Positions 27,327 through 35,268 of a stretch of 64,000 bases of DNA are shown one piece after another. Source of the stretch: Calothrix sp. NIES-2098 (GTDB lineage: Bacteria; Cyanobacteriota; Cyanobacteriia; Cyanobacteriales; Nostocaceae); NCBI GenBank assembly GCA_002368175.1, contig AP018172.1:3036001-3100000 (forward strand). Reading direction: 5' to 3'. The translations under genes and the position numbers were made by a program. A model generated the notes under the pieces. That model had not been told where the DNA came from. It was given only the letters and a program-made list of their open reading frames with translations, and ran no database searches. Position 1 is the first letter of the stretch, and each line of letters starts with the position of its first letter.

Positions 27327-27358
27327 AGCCAGAAAGGCAATTTTTTCTGGCTTTTCTT
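27327..27358 (+). terminator. Rho-independent terminator after phosphoribosyltransferase copy 2
   Basis: AGCCAGAAA and TTTCTGGCT form a perfect nine-base stem around an eight-base loop, followed by TTTCTT. It begins directly after the stop codon. Confidence 0.8.
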
Positions 27359-28016
27359 GCCAAATTATTATATTTTATTTGCATAGCACAGCTATTTTAA
27401 TTTTAAAATTATTCGGGAAATTAAGCAACAGCTAATAGAGAGCGATCGCGAATCAAGGGCTATTTCTGGAGCGCAGATATTTAAGTTATAAACTTACGCT
27501 TAGAAGTAGAGAATTGCCCAGAATCAGGACTATTTCTCCACACAGACTTAATATATATTTTCTTATTGGTACTTTCTTATTATTGATATTTAGAGTAATA
27601 TAGAAATTGAAGGTAAAGGTTAATACTTAAAGCTCAAAGTTTTCATATCAGCTAAAGTCATTAAGTAAGCCATTCGGTAATAAACAGAGCTATTTTACGC
27701 AAAGTAAATATGCTGAAAATCCTTACTAATGAAAAAGCAACCATCACCAGTAGTTTCAGTGTACCGACCACTTATAACGAATTTGTCTTTCTGAATTTAG
27801 TGTAGGGAGTGAAGAGAATGACCATCACAGCCACTAAACCAAAGTTGTAGGTACGGCAAATTCAAAAAATTTCGTTACTTCTCAAGTTACCCTCTTTAAC
27901 TCACAACCAAGCAAGAATATATGTTGCTTTGAGATTGGAAAAATACATCTTAATTATTACCTGGCTTGAGCCATTGGTTGATCGAAGCAACAGATAATTA
28001 AGAATTAGGAGAAATC
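27359..28016. other. Intergenic region upstream of the HPF gene
   Basis: This AT-rich stretch of about 660 bases has no recognisable gene. A block GAATCAAGGGCTATTTCT (27450) recurs with changes at 27521. At 27819 there is a ten-codon frame with an upstream GGGAG; it could be a leader or the relic of a start, and I draw no conclusion from it. Confidence 0.35.
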
Positions 28017-28343
28017 ATGAGAATCCCGCTACAAATCACCTTTCATAACATCCCGCCATCAGAAGCTGTAGAAGACAAAATTCGCGCCTTAGCAGCTAAA
28101 TTAGACCGCTTCTATAACCGAATTACTAGCTGTCGAGTTATCGTTGACGTGCCACATCGGCATCAACGTAACGGTAAGCTTTATCAGGTACGAATTGACA
28201 TGACTGTGCCAAATGGGGAAATAGTTGTAAAACGCGATCCACCCGAACGTCATAGTCACGAGGATATTTATGTAGCGATTCGTGATGCTTTTGATATAGC
28301 CAAACGCAAACTGCAAGACCATAGTAGTATGTTGCGTCAGTAA
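28017..28343 (+). CDS. HPF/RaiA-family ribosome-associated protein
   Basis: The 108-residue protein has the beta-alpha-beta-beta-beta-alpha fold of ribosome hibernation factors: IPLQITFHNIPPSEAVEDK, CRVIVDVPHRHQR, YQVRIDMTVPNGEIVV and the helix DIYVAIRDAFDIAKRKLQ. The ATG follows TTAGGAGAAATC. In many relatives the HPF domain is followed by a cold-shock domain. Here the protein stops at residue 108 and that domain persists only as a decayed sequence downstream, so this is a shortened form that may still act on ribosomes. Confidence 0.87.
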   Translation: MRIPLQITFHNIPPSEAVEDKIRALAAKLDRFYNRITSCRVIVDVPHRHQRNGKLYQVRIDMTVPNGEIVVKRDPPERHSHEDIYVAIRDAFDIAKRKLQDHSSMLRQ

Positions 28344-28359
28344 ATCAAGGCTCACAAAC

Positions 28360-28515
28360 AACGGCTTCATCGAAACATTTGATGGTAGCGAAGTTTATTT
28401 TCACCACAACAGTATCTTCAAGGGTGATTTTCAGTAGTTGCAGGTAGGAGATAAGGTTTGTTTTGGGGAAAAAGAAGGTGAAAAGGGACTCCAAGCTAGC
28501 ACTGTCAGACTGATT
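28360..28515 (+). pseudogene. Decayed cold-shock domain of the HPF gene
   Basis: In the frame shifted by one base relative to the HPF gene, the sequence reads NGFIETFDGSEVYFHHNS and, after an in-frame TAG at 28435, VGDKVCF...GEKGLQASTVRLI. These are the RNP1/RNP2-like parts of a cold-shock domain (normally YGFIE...DG-EVYFH). The first strand is missing, and a frameshift plus a stop codon separate it from the upstream gene. The domain is thus lost from the product. Confidence 0.8.
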
Positions 28516-28605
28516 GATAAGCATCTAAAGCAAAGGGAGATGGGGAGAAGTTCTTTCCATCTCCCAAAATTTGTAGTCAGGACTGTAGTCTAATCGTTGT
28601 TGCGG

Positions 28606-29007
28606 TTATGAGAAATTGTAATTAACTAAAGATAAGATGATACCCACGAGCGAACCTAAAAGTAGCGCTATACCGCTAAGAGAACTAATACCAAAGCCAA
28701 TTCTCCGCTTTTCTGCCGCTTGATAGTATCCCCAAGCATAGGCGACTCGACCCACAAGCCAGATAGCACCGATAACCGCCCCCCACAACGGATTGACATA
28801 AAAAGAAAATAACCATAAAGCAGGTAGGAAGAAAATCATTTGCTCTAGGGTATTTTGCTGAACGCGTAGCACTCGCTCAAAGTCAGGATCGCCTGTCATT
28901 TGGGGAGGTGGTACTTTATATTTGGCTCTGGCTCGACCAACATTAATGGTAACGACAAAGTACAGCAGCAGCGTTAAAGCAGTTATGAGACTAGTCCAGG
29001 GCAACAT
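28606..29007 (-). CDS. MAPEG-family membrane protein
   Basis: The ATG at 29007 with GAGG eight bases before gives 133 residues. An upstream frame start would add a charged 30-residue tail that the family does not have. Four membrane helices are visible (about residues 4-24, 53-75, 77-95 and 110-130). The family signature RVQQNTLEQMIFFLPALWLF includes the conserved N-E pair. MAPEG proteins conjugate glutathione to lipophilic compounds or reduce lipid peroxides; the substrate here is unknown. Confidence 0.85.
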   Translation of the reverse strand: MLPWTSLITALTLLLYFVVTINVGRARAKYKVPPPQMTGDPDFERVLRVQQNTLEQMIFFLPALWLFSFYVNPLWGAVIGAIWLVGRVAYAWGYYQAAEKRRIGFGISSLSGIALLLGSLVGIILSLVNYNFS

Positions 29008-29317
29008 ATCATAATCCTCGCGTACCAACAAAGTATAATCTTTGGTTTCATCAATTGAGCGATCGCGTGCTGTTTCGGGAATTAGTGAAATCACCACCCG
29101 GAATGGTTTGATTAACAGGGCGATAATTTACTAGAGTAGATGTAGTTTTGTAACAACTTTAAAAACCAAAAACCAGGAGGATTGGACAGACTACCACAAC
29201 ATTTATTTTGCGGTCTGTGAATCGCAATCAGCAGTTCTTAGAGAATTTTCATCTTGCTATCAGCGCTCATTCAGAGCGATCGCTCATAATGCAGCAAGGT
29301 AAATCGGCAACTAGATA

Positions 29318-29818
29318 ATGAACAAGCGGTATTTTTTAGAAGCTAGTGCCGTAATTGTTGGCACAGCATTTTTATCACAATATTTCACAAGGAAATCAGA
29401 AGTTATGACAACTGCCAAGAATGAAAATGAATTTGAGATCGCTAAAACTGAGGAAGAATGGCGCAAAACCTTGACACCAGAACAGTTTCATGTTTTGCGT
29501 AAACATGGTACCGAACGCGCGGGTACTAGTCCTCTCGATAAGCAATATGCACTGGGAACTTACGTATGTGCTGGGTGCGAATTACCTCTATTTTCCTCGG
29601 AAACCAAATTCAACAGTGGTACAGGCTGGCCTAGTTTTTATGCACCCATTGAAGGAGCTATTGGCACAACCGTAGATAAGTCCTTCTTTATGACTAGAGT
29701 TGAAGTCCATTGTCATCGTTGTGGTGGTCATCTAGGTCACGTATTTAACGACGGCCCTGCACCCACTGGTAAACGCTACTGTATGAATGGTGTAGCCTTG
29801 AAGTTTATTGCTAGCTAA
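29318..29818 (+). CDS. msrB: Peptide-methionine (R)-S-oxide reductase
   Basis: The protein reduces methionine R-sulfoxide in proteins. The 166 residues include an N-terminal hydrophobic segment (about 7-24) that should anchor or export it. Two CxxC zinc pairs (CAGC and CHRC) and the core GTGWPSFYAP are present, and RYCMNGVALKF contains the catalytic Cys. A second start inside (ATG near 29405) would give a cytosolic form. It is transcribed toward egtC, 29 bases downstream, so antioxidant functions may be co-expressed. Confidence 0.92.
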   Translation: MNKRYFLEASAVIVGTAFLSQYFTRKSEVMTTAKNENEFEIAKTEEEWRKTLTPEQFHVLRKHGTERAGTSPLDKQYALGTYVCAGCELPLFSSETKFNSGTGWPSFYAPIEGAIGTTVDKSFFMTRVEVHCHRCGGHLGHVFNDGPAPTGKRYCMNGVALKFIAS

Positions 29819-29847
29819 TTAGCAACGCCCAAAATTCCAATTATTTT

Positions 29848-30636
29848 ATGTGCCGTTTACTTGCTTACCTCGGTTCGCCGATTTCTTTAGAACATTTACT
29901 GTACGCACCAGAACATTCCTTGATTGTGCAGAGTTATCAACCTCAGGAAATGCTTTCGGGAGTGGTGAACGCTGATGGTTTTGGAATGGGTTGGTATCAT
30001 CCGCAAAAAGATACCGAACCCTTTATTTACAAAAATATTTTGCCGATTTGGAATGACCAAAATCTGGTAAGTCTGAGCCGTTATGTCGAATCGGGGCAAA
30101 TATTGGCTTATGTTCGCAGTGCAACAGCAGGACAAGCCTTAGATTTTAGTAATTCTCAGCCTTTTCAGTATCAGCGTCTATTATTTACTCACAATGGACG
30201 GATTGAAAAGTTCCGGCAGACATTATACAGACCGATTCGCAACCGACTCAGCGATGAAATTTACCAATCAATCCAGGGAAGTACAGATTCGGAACATATT
30301 TTTGCTTTACTGCTCCATCATCTGCAAGCCAATCCCGGTAAGAGTGTAGAGCAAGCATTGCATATTACATTACTTCAATTGAGGGAATGGGCAGAGGAAT
30401 ATCAAACTGATGTTTCCGCCAATATAGTAATTAGCGATCGCGATCGCTTAATTGCTTCTCGCTTTAGTACAAAATCACCTGCTCCGTCTCTTTACTGGTT
30501 ACGAGACGATCTAACTTTCCCCAAAGCCGTAATTATTGCATCCGAACCACTATTTACAGGTAATTGGACAGATTTCTCAGAAAATAGCATCATCAGTGTG
30601 GGAGTGGACTGTGATATCCAAGTTGAGCAAATCTAG
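29848..30636 (+). CDS. egtC: Ergothioneine biosynthesis glutamine amidotransferase EgtC
   Basis: The 262-residue class II amidotransferase removes the gamma-glutamyl group in ergothioneine synthesis. Cys2 is the N-terminal nucleophile (MCRLLAYLG). Family marks are NADGFGMGWY, AYVRSATAG and FTHNGRIEKF. It overlaps the start of egtB by 26 bases if GTG 30611 is used, so the two are translationally coupled. No egtD (histidine methyltransferase) is in the window. Confidence 0.9.
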   Translation: MCRLLAYLGSPISLEHLLYAPEHSLIVQSYQPQEMLSGVVNADGFGMGWYHPQKDTEPFIYKNILPIWNDQNLVSLSRYVESGQILAYVRSATAGQALDFSNSQPFQYQRLLFTHNGRIEKFRQTLYRPIRNRLSDEIYQSIQGSTDSEHIFALLLHHLQANPGKSVEQALHITLLQLREWAEEYQTDVSANIVISDRDRLIASRFSTKSPAPSLYWLRDDLTFPKAVIIASEPLFTGNWTDFSENSIISVGVDCDIQVEQI

Positions 30637-31837
30637 TGTGAGAGAGGCGATAATTCTTGCCTTCGTTGAATGTCGGACTAAAACTCTGGCAATATTCGAG
30701 GGTATGGATCGGATGACTTTTTGCGCTCAACCGCATCCAGATTTTAGCCCTGTTGGCTGGCACTTAGGACACATTGCTTACACTGAAGCTTTGTGGCTGT
30801 TAGAACGCAGTGCAGGTTTACCCTGTTTGTTTCCGCAGTACCGTCAGCTGTTTGCAGCTGATGGTTTACCCAAAGCCAAACGTGTGGAATTACCCGAACT
30901 AACGGAAATCCGTTATTACTTGGATACGGTGAGAGCCAAAGTACTAGATTCCCTAAAAGTCGCTGATGTTGAACAAAACGAACGTCTGTGGCGCTTTTTG
31001 ATTCAGCATGAAAGCCAACACCACGAAATTATTAGTATGGTGTTGGAATTAGTAAAACTTTCCCACTCTCATAAAAAGCTACTCCGCACCGATAGAGCCA
31101 GCCAACCTGCTCCTAACAACCTCGAAGACACGATCCAAATCCCAGCTGGTGAATTTGAACAGGGTAATAACTCTATTGATGCGTTAGATAACGAATCTCC
31201 AGCACATAAAGTATATTTAGACACTTATTGGATCGATCGCTATCCTGTAACTTGTGGGCAGTATCTGACATTCATAGAGGCAGGTGGATATCAAGATCGG
31301 CGTTGGTGGTCAAACGCTGGATGGCATTGGCTACAAACTGAGCAGGTGACACAACCCCTATATTGGGATAACGATCGCACTTGGGATAATCGCCCAGTTT
31401 GTGGTGTCAGTTGGTACGAAGCAGAAGCATACTCACGGTTTGTTGGGAAGCGCCTACCAACAGAAGCCGAATGGGAAAAAGCGGCTACTCAGAATGTAGA
31501 AGCAAAAACAGTAATTGAGAATTGTAATTGCGATCGCCTAGTTGGTAAAACTACAGCAGTAAATGCTTATCCTGACGGACAAAGTATTTATGGTTTATCC
31601 GACACCCTCGGAAATGTTTGGGAGTGGACAGATTCTTGGTTTGCTGGCTATGAGGGGTTTCAAAGTTATCCTTATGTAGGATACTCACAAGTTTATTTTG
31701 ACCAAAAGCACCGCGTTTTAAAAGGCGGTAGTTGGGCAACTCGTCCTTGGGTACTCCGTCCAAGTTTTCGCAACTGGTATTATCCCAGCGTGCGTCAGAT
31801 TTTCGCAGGATTTCGCTGTGCTGCTGATGATAAGTAG
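30611..31837 (+). CDS. egtB: EgtB-like sulfoxide synthase
   Basis: The 408-residue protein has a DinB-like N-terminal domain (about 15-150) with the iron-binding HESQHHE motif (HX3HXE) and a C-terminal FGE/SUMF1-type domain (from about 180: IQIPAGEFEQGN...ESPAHKVYLD...TLGNVWEWTDSWF, ending FAGFRCAADD). EgtB joins cysteine or gamma-Glu-Cys to hercynine with oxygen. The GTG at 30611 has GGGAG six bases before it; GTG at 30638, right after the egtC stop, is an alternative. The gene is convergent with phosphoribosyltransferase copy 3, 12 bases away. Confidence 0.85.
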   Translation: MISKLSKSSVREAIILAFVECRTKTLAIFEGMDRMTFCAQPHPDFSPVGWHLGHIAYTEALWLLERSAGLPCLFPQYRQLFAADGLPKAKRVELPELTEIRYYLDTVRAKVLDSLKVADVEQNERLWRFLIQHESQHHEIISMVLELVKLSHSHKKLLRTDRASQPAPNNLEDTIQIPAGEFEQGNNSIDALDNESPAHKVYLDTYWIDRYPVTCGQYLTFIEAGGYQDRRWWSNAGWHWLQTEQVTQPLYWDNDRTWDNRPVCGVSWYEAEAYSRFVGKRLPTEAEWEKAATQNVEAKTVIENCNCDRLVGKTTAVNAYPDGQSIYGLSDTLGNVWEWTDSWFAGYEGFQSYPYVGYSQVYFDQKHRVLKGGSWATRPWVLRPSFRNWYYPSVRQIFAGFRCAADDK

Positions 31838-31849
31838 AATCGCATACGG

Positions 31850-32512
31850 TCAATTGTGAGTGCTAACAGTTGACTGTTGAGTAAGTAGATAGCGCACTTC
31901 TTCATCGGTAGTTTGCGAAAAGTCTTCATACCAAATGCCTACTGCATACATTCGCTCTGGCATTTTTAGACACACTACCTCGTCTACGAAGTTACTGAGT
32001 TCCTCACAAGTTTCTGGTGGTGCGATAGGAACTGCAACAACAATACGCTTTGGCTGTTGCTGTTTCAACATAGTAATGGCAGCACGCATAGTTGAGCCAG
32101 TAGCAATACCGTCATCTACTACAATCACAGTGCGATTTTTAACATTTAAGGGAGGGCGATCGCCACGATAAGCGCGATCGCGACGTTGTAATTCCTGCGA
32201 TTCTTCAGCCGTTACTTGCTCAATCGTTTGATTGGCGATCCCTAATGAACTGACAACATCGTAATTTAATACGCGAATACCACCCGACGTAATTGCACCC
32301 ATTGCCAACTCTTTATGACCGGGTACGCCTAATTTTCTCACTAAACAGATATCTAAGGTTGCACCTAGTAACTTTGCCACTTCATACGCTACAGGTACAC
32401 CACCACGAGGCAAACCTAAAACCACCAGATCTTTGCAGTCAGCATAGGCGGTTAATTCTCTGGCTAACATCTTACCAGCTTCAGCACGGGTATGAAATTT
32501 TCTAGTAGACAT
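31850..32512 (-). CDS. Phosphoribosyltransferase, copy 3
   Basis: The 220-residue protein is again very similar to copies 1 and 2: GLPRGGVPVAYEVA, LVRKLGVPGHKELAMGA and VVDDGIATGSTMRAA (with Ser in place of the usual Ala/Thr in the loop). The ATG at 32512 has GGAGGTGA eight bases ahead, but this binding site lies in a hairpin (32517-32533). It is transcribed alone. Confidence 0.87.
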   Translation of the reverse strand: MSTRKFHTRAEAGKMLARELTAYADCKDLVVLGLPRGGVPVAYEVAKLLGATLDICLVRKLGVPGHKELAMGAITSGGIRVLNYDVVSSLGIANQTIEQVTAEESQELQRRDRAYRGDRPPLNVKNRTVIVVDDGIATGSTMRAAITMLKQQQPKRIVVAVPIAPPETCEELSNFVDEVVCLKMPERMYAVGIWYEDFSQTTDEEVRYLLTQQSTVSTHN

Positions 32513-32516
32513 AATT

Positions 32517-32533
32517 TCACCTCCATCAGGTGA
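32517..32533 (-). promoter_or_regulatory. Hairpin enclosing the ribosome binding site of phosphoribosyltransferase copy 3
   Basis: On the minus strand TCACCT, GATGG, AGGTGA form a perfect six-base stem with a five-base loop that holds part of the GGAGGTGA site. A 12-base palindrome GCGATGCATCGC (32536-32547) is directly upstream. The arrangement could limit translation; it is inferred from sequence only. Confidence 0.4.
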
Positions 32534-32547
32534 GTGCGATGCATCGC

Positions 32548-33334
32548 TGATTCTCTGGAATATACAAAAGTCAGTCGGTTTTACTCTCCTTGCCTTATTA
32601 CTAGCTGCAATCGTTATTCAATAAAGCTAGTACTTAATTTTCTAGTAAATTTTCCCGAATGTCTTTGACTATCTCTCCTGCTGTAGGCTGTCAAATATTA
32701 CCTGAATTACTAGTAAGCTATAAATTCCGATCGCACACAGAGAATTGGTGAGTATTGCCGAACTTTGCTGATGACATTGAAAAGAAAGTTAATTAATGCT
32801 CTCAACTTTACTTTTCTCTGTTTATTCTCATATTACATGAACTACTTCAAGCTGTGACGCCGAGGTTCGGGCAATACTACTCGTTTAAGCATTGTGAACT
32901 GAAAATTTGGCTTGGGAAAAAGTTAAAAGTTTTTTTTGTTTTCGCATTAACCAGTAGGTGTTAAATTTTGGGGTTTACATATTCCCTATCAACACTCATT
33001 AGCAAAGTGTTGTGACAGCTTTATAAGTGGCATATATGTACCCGATGCTACAAAAACGCATGGTAAGCTGATTCAGGTTTAGTAAGCGATTTCACCCAAA
33101 CAATCGCCTGACATACAAACGTAGATCGTTTGTCAAATATTTACCAATTTAGCGTCATCATCGGGGCTTTACCTTAGCTCAAAACTTGGGCTGTGAGCCC
33201 TTAAATACACTACCACAGCATCTATAAGCGATAAGAGATCGCGAACATTTTTGCACGGTGATTTGCAGATTTCCGTTGCCTCATACCAGGAATGCGCTAC
33301 TAGAATTCTCAAACACCTTAGGAGTCGCACAATT
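32548..33334. other. Intergenic region between phosphoribosyltransferase copy 3 and the beta-helix gene
   Basis: About 790 bases contain promoters for the two divergent genes, but no coding sequence I can support. The 84 bases before 33335 are in frame with the next gene but lack a good start. Confidence 0.4.
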
Positions 33335-34765
33335 ATGTTTTTAGATCAACCGGTTGCAATAACCCAACCTGTTAACTTTGCCAATGGTGCTCGGTTAAAA
33401 GCTGAATACTCTGATAATGCAGACAAGTCTGCACCAAAACTGATACCTACAGATGCTAATGCCAGTACAAAAATAGCTCAGAGTACGACTGGTAAAACTT
33501 ACTATGTCTCTGGAAGTGGCAGCGATAGCAACAACGGCTTATCCACAAGTCAAGCATTTCGGACGTTAGGCAGAGTAGGGGGTTTGGTAAAAGCAGGTGA
33601 TACAGTTTATCTCATGAACGGTACTTACGAAAGGAACAGTTCTGATACACAGATCGTGGTCTTATATGAAAAACAAGGTACTGCTAGTGCTCCGATTACT
33701 TTCAAAGCCTATCCTGGGCATAATCCCCTGATCAAATCAAAAAATGCCTACGCTATTAACATTGTTAGATCCTCTTATATTATTATTGAGGGTTTGACCC
33801 TAGAGGGAAACAACAACAACATCACTAAAGAGTACGCACTCCAACAAAGATATAACTCGAACAATCCATTAACCAAAGGTACGGGAATTGGCATTAATGA
33901 GAAATCTCACCATATAACTATTCGCAACAACAAAATTTCTAATTTTGGCGGGCACGGGATTCATTCTTACAGGTCTGACTACGTGACCATTGAGAAAAAT
34001 ATTGTTGCGAGAAATGCTTGGTACAGTCCGGACGGAACCAGTGGTATTAGCACCCAATATAACTGGAATTCTGATGGTGTCACCGATAGATATAAGATGG
34101 TGATCCGGGACAACATTATTTACGACAACAAAAATTTTGTTCCCTGGAGCTCGGCTGGCAAAATTACTGAAGGGCATGGCATCATAATTGATGATTGTTT
34201 GAATACCCAGTCAGCCTCTTTTCATCAAAGGTATAACGGGAGAACGCTAATTACAAACAACATCATCTATAGAAATGGTGGTGCTGGTGTTAATGTCTAT
34301 AGTAGCCCCAACGTTGATATCGTCAATAACACGACATATCAGAATGGACAAGTCGCAGAGACTCAAGGCTTGGGAGAAATTGCTACCTCTAGTGGTTCCG
34401 ATCGCGTGAAAATCTTCAACAACATTCTCTACGCTAAAACTGGTGGTGTAGTTAATAGCCTGTCTAGATCAACGAACATCCAGTACAACAATAATTTAAT
34501 CTACAACTCATCCAAATTCAACGCCCCAGGAACCAACAATATTCTTGGAAAAAACCCCCTATTTAGCGATCCTGATAGAGGGAATTTCACCCTCAGATCT
34601 GGGAGTTCGGCAATTGATGCTGGAGCTAGCAGTTTTAGTGGAATTAACGCACCCAGTGTCGATCAGCTAGGCTTTAAGCGTCCCGTAGATGGGAATGCTG
34701 ACGGGCGTGCAGTTGTGGACATAGGTGCGTTGGAAGCTCTTTCAAAGGCCGCATCGGCAAGGTAA
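33335..34765 (+). CDS. Right-handed parallel beta-helix protein
   Basis: The ATG at 33335 has GGAG ten bases ahead; the protein has 476 residues. After an N-terminal stretch of about 55 residues without a normal signal peptide comes TYYVSGSGSDSNNG, the usual entry into DUF1565-type beta-helices. Many short coils follow (for example IIIEGLTLEGNN, HITIRNNKISNFG, TLITNNIIYRNG). The C terminus, SAIDAGASSF plus DIGALE, is the familiar end of this type. Such proteins bind or cleave polysaccharide; no catalytic residues can be named. Confidence 0.8.
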   Translation: MFLDQPVAITQPVNFANGARLKAEYSDNADKSAPKLIPTDANASTKIAQSTTGKTYYVSGSGSDSNNGLSTSQAFRTLGRVGGLVKAGDTVYLMNGTYERNSSDTQIVVLYEKQGTASAPITFKAYPGHNPLIKSKNAYAINIVRSSYIIIEGLTLEGNNNNITKEYALQQRYNSNNPLTKGTGIGINEKSHHITIRNNKISNFGGHGIHSYRSDYVTIEKNIVARNAWYSPDGTSGISTQYNWNSDGVTDRYKMVIRDNIIYDNKNFVPWSSAGKITEGHGIIIDDCLNTQSASFHQRYNGRTLITNNIIYRNGGAGVNVYSSPNVDIVNNTTYQNGQVAETQGLGEIATSSGSDRVKIFNNILYAKTGGVVNSLSRSTNIQYNNNLIYNSSKFNAPGTNNILGKNPLFSDPDRGNFTLRSGSSAIDAGASSFSGINAPSVDQLGFKRPVDGNADGRAVVDIGALEALSKAASAR

Positions 34766-34958
34766 ATAACAAGTGATGTCTTTCGCCAGCCCTCCAGATG
34801 GTGTTTATGCTGTGCGAGACCTCACTGGTTGACCGCTTTACGCCTATGCACAGTCAAAGGTACTCAAAGTTGCGTTTCAATTGAGAGAAAGAGAAATTAC
34901 TGGGGTAATTGGGTAAATAAGACTGCTTGTAAAACTAAATTTATAAGTAGTTAACCAA
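34766..34958. other. Short non-coding stretch after the beta-helix gene
   Basis: About 190 bases with no gene; it ends in a strong terminator. Confidence 0.3.
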
Positions 34959-34993
34959 GGGTAAAAGGAATTCAACTTCCTTTTACCCTTTTT
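34959..34993 (+). terminator. Rho-independent terminator of the beta-helix gene
   Basis: GGGTAAAAGGAA and TTCCTTTTACCC form a perfect 12-base stem around TTCAAC, followed by five T. Confidence 0.85.
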
Positions 34994-35198
34994 CCCGTAA
35001 AAAGGCTAATTGTACACAATTTAAAGGGTGCAAAATCGGCCTTTATGTGGCGTTCAGATGAGCGAAGTAGGTGCGGGTTATAACAAAGCAATCCCAATAT
35101 CTTTGCGATCGCCTCCCTCAGGTCGCAATTGACTTGTGTTCAACTGGACGTGGTATGATAACAAGCCTGAGCAAGATTGTGTTTATTGCAGCCAGAAT

Positions 35199-35228
35199 CC
35201 CCACCCAGCATAAAAGCTGAGGTGGGGA
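35199..35228 (-). terminator. Hairpin downstream of the RTX beta-helix gene
   Basis: CCCCACC and GGTGGGG, extended inward by AGC/GCT, lie about 40 bases past the stop of the minus-strand gene. There is no T run, so it may be an RNA-stabilising or repeat hairpin instead of a true terminator. Confidence 0.4.
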
Positions 35229-35268
35229 GCGTAATCAGTGCTACTTTATTAAAGATTGCAACCAGATT

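Noticed and set aside
27819..27850. Ten-codon frame with upstream GGGAG before the HPF gene
   Set aside because: It is too short to support as a leader peptide without expression data.
32641..32720. Possible coding remnant on the minus strand (TAGEIVKDIREN)
   Set aside because: The segment is only 16 residues long and I could not assign it to any family.
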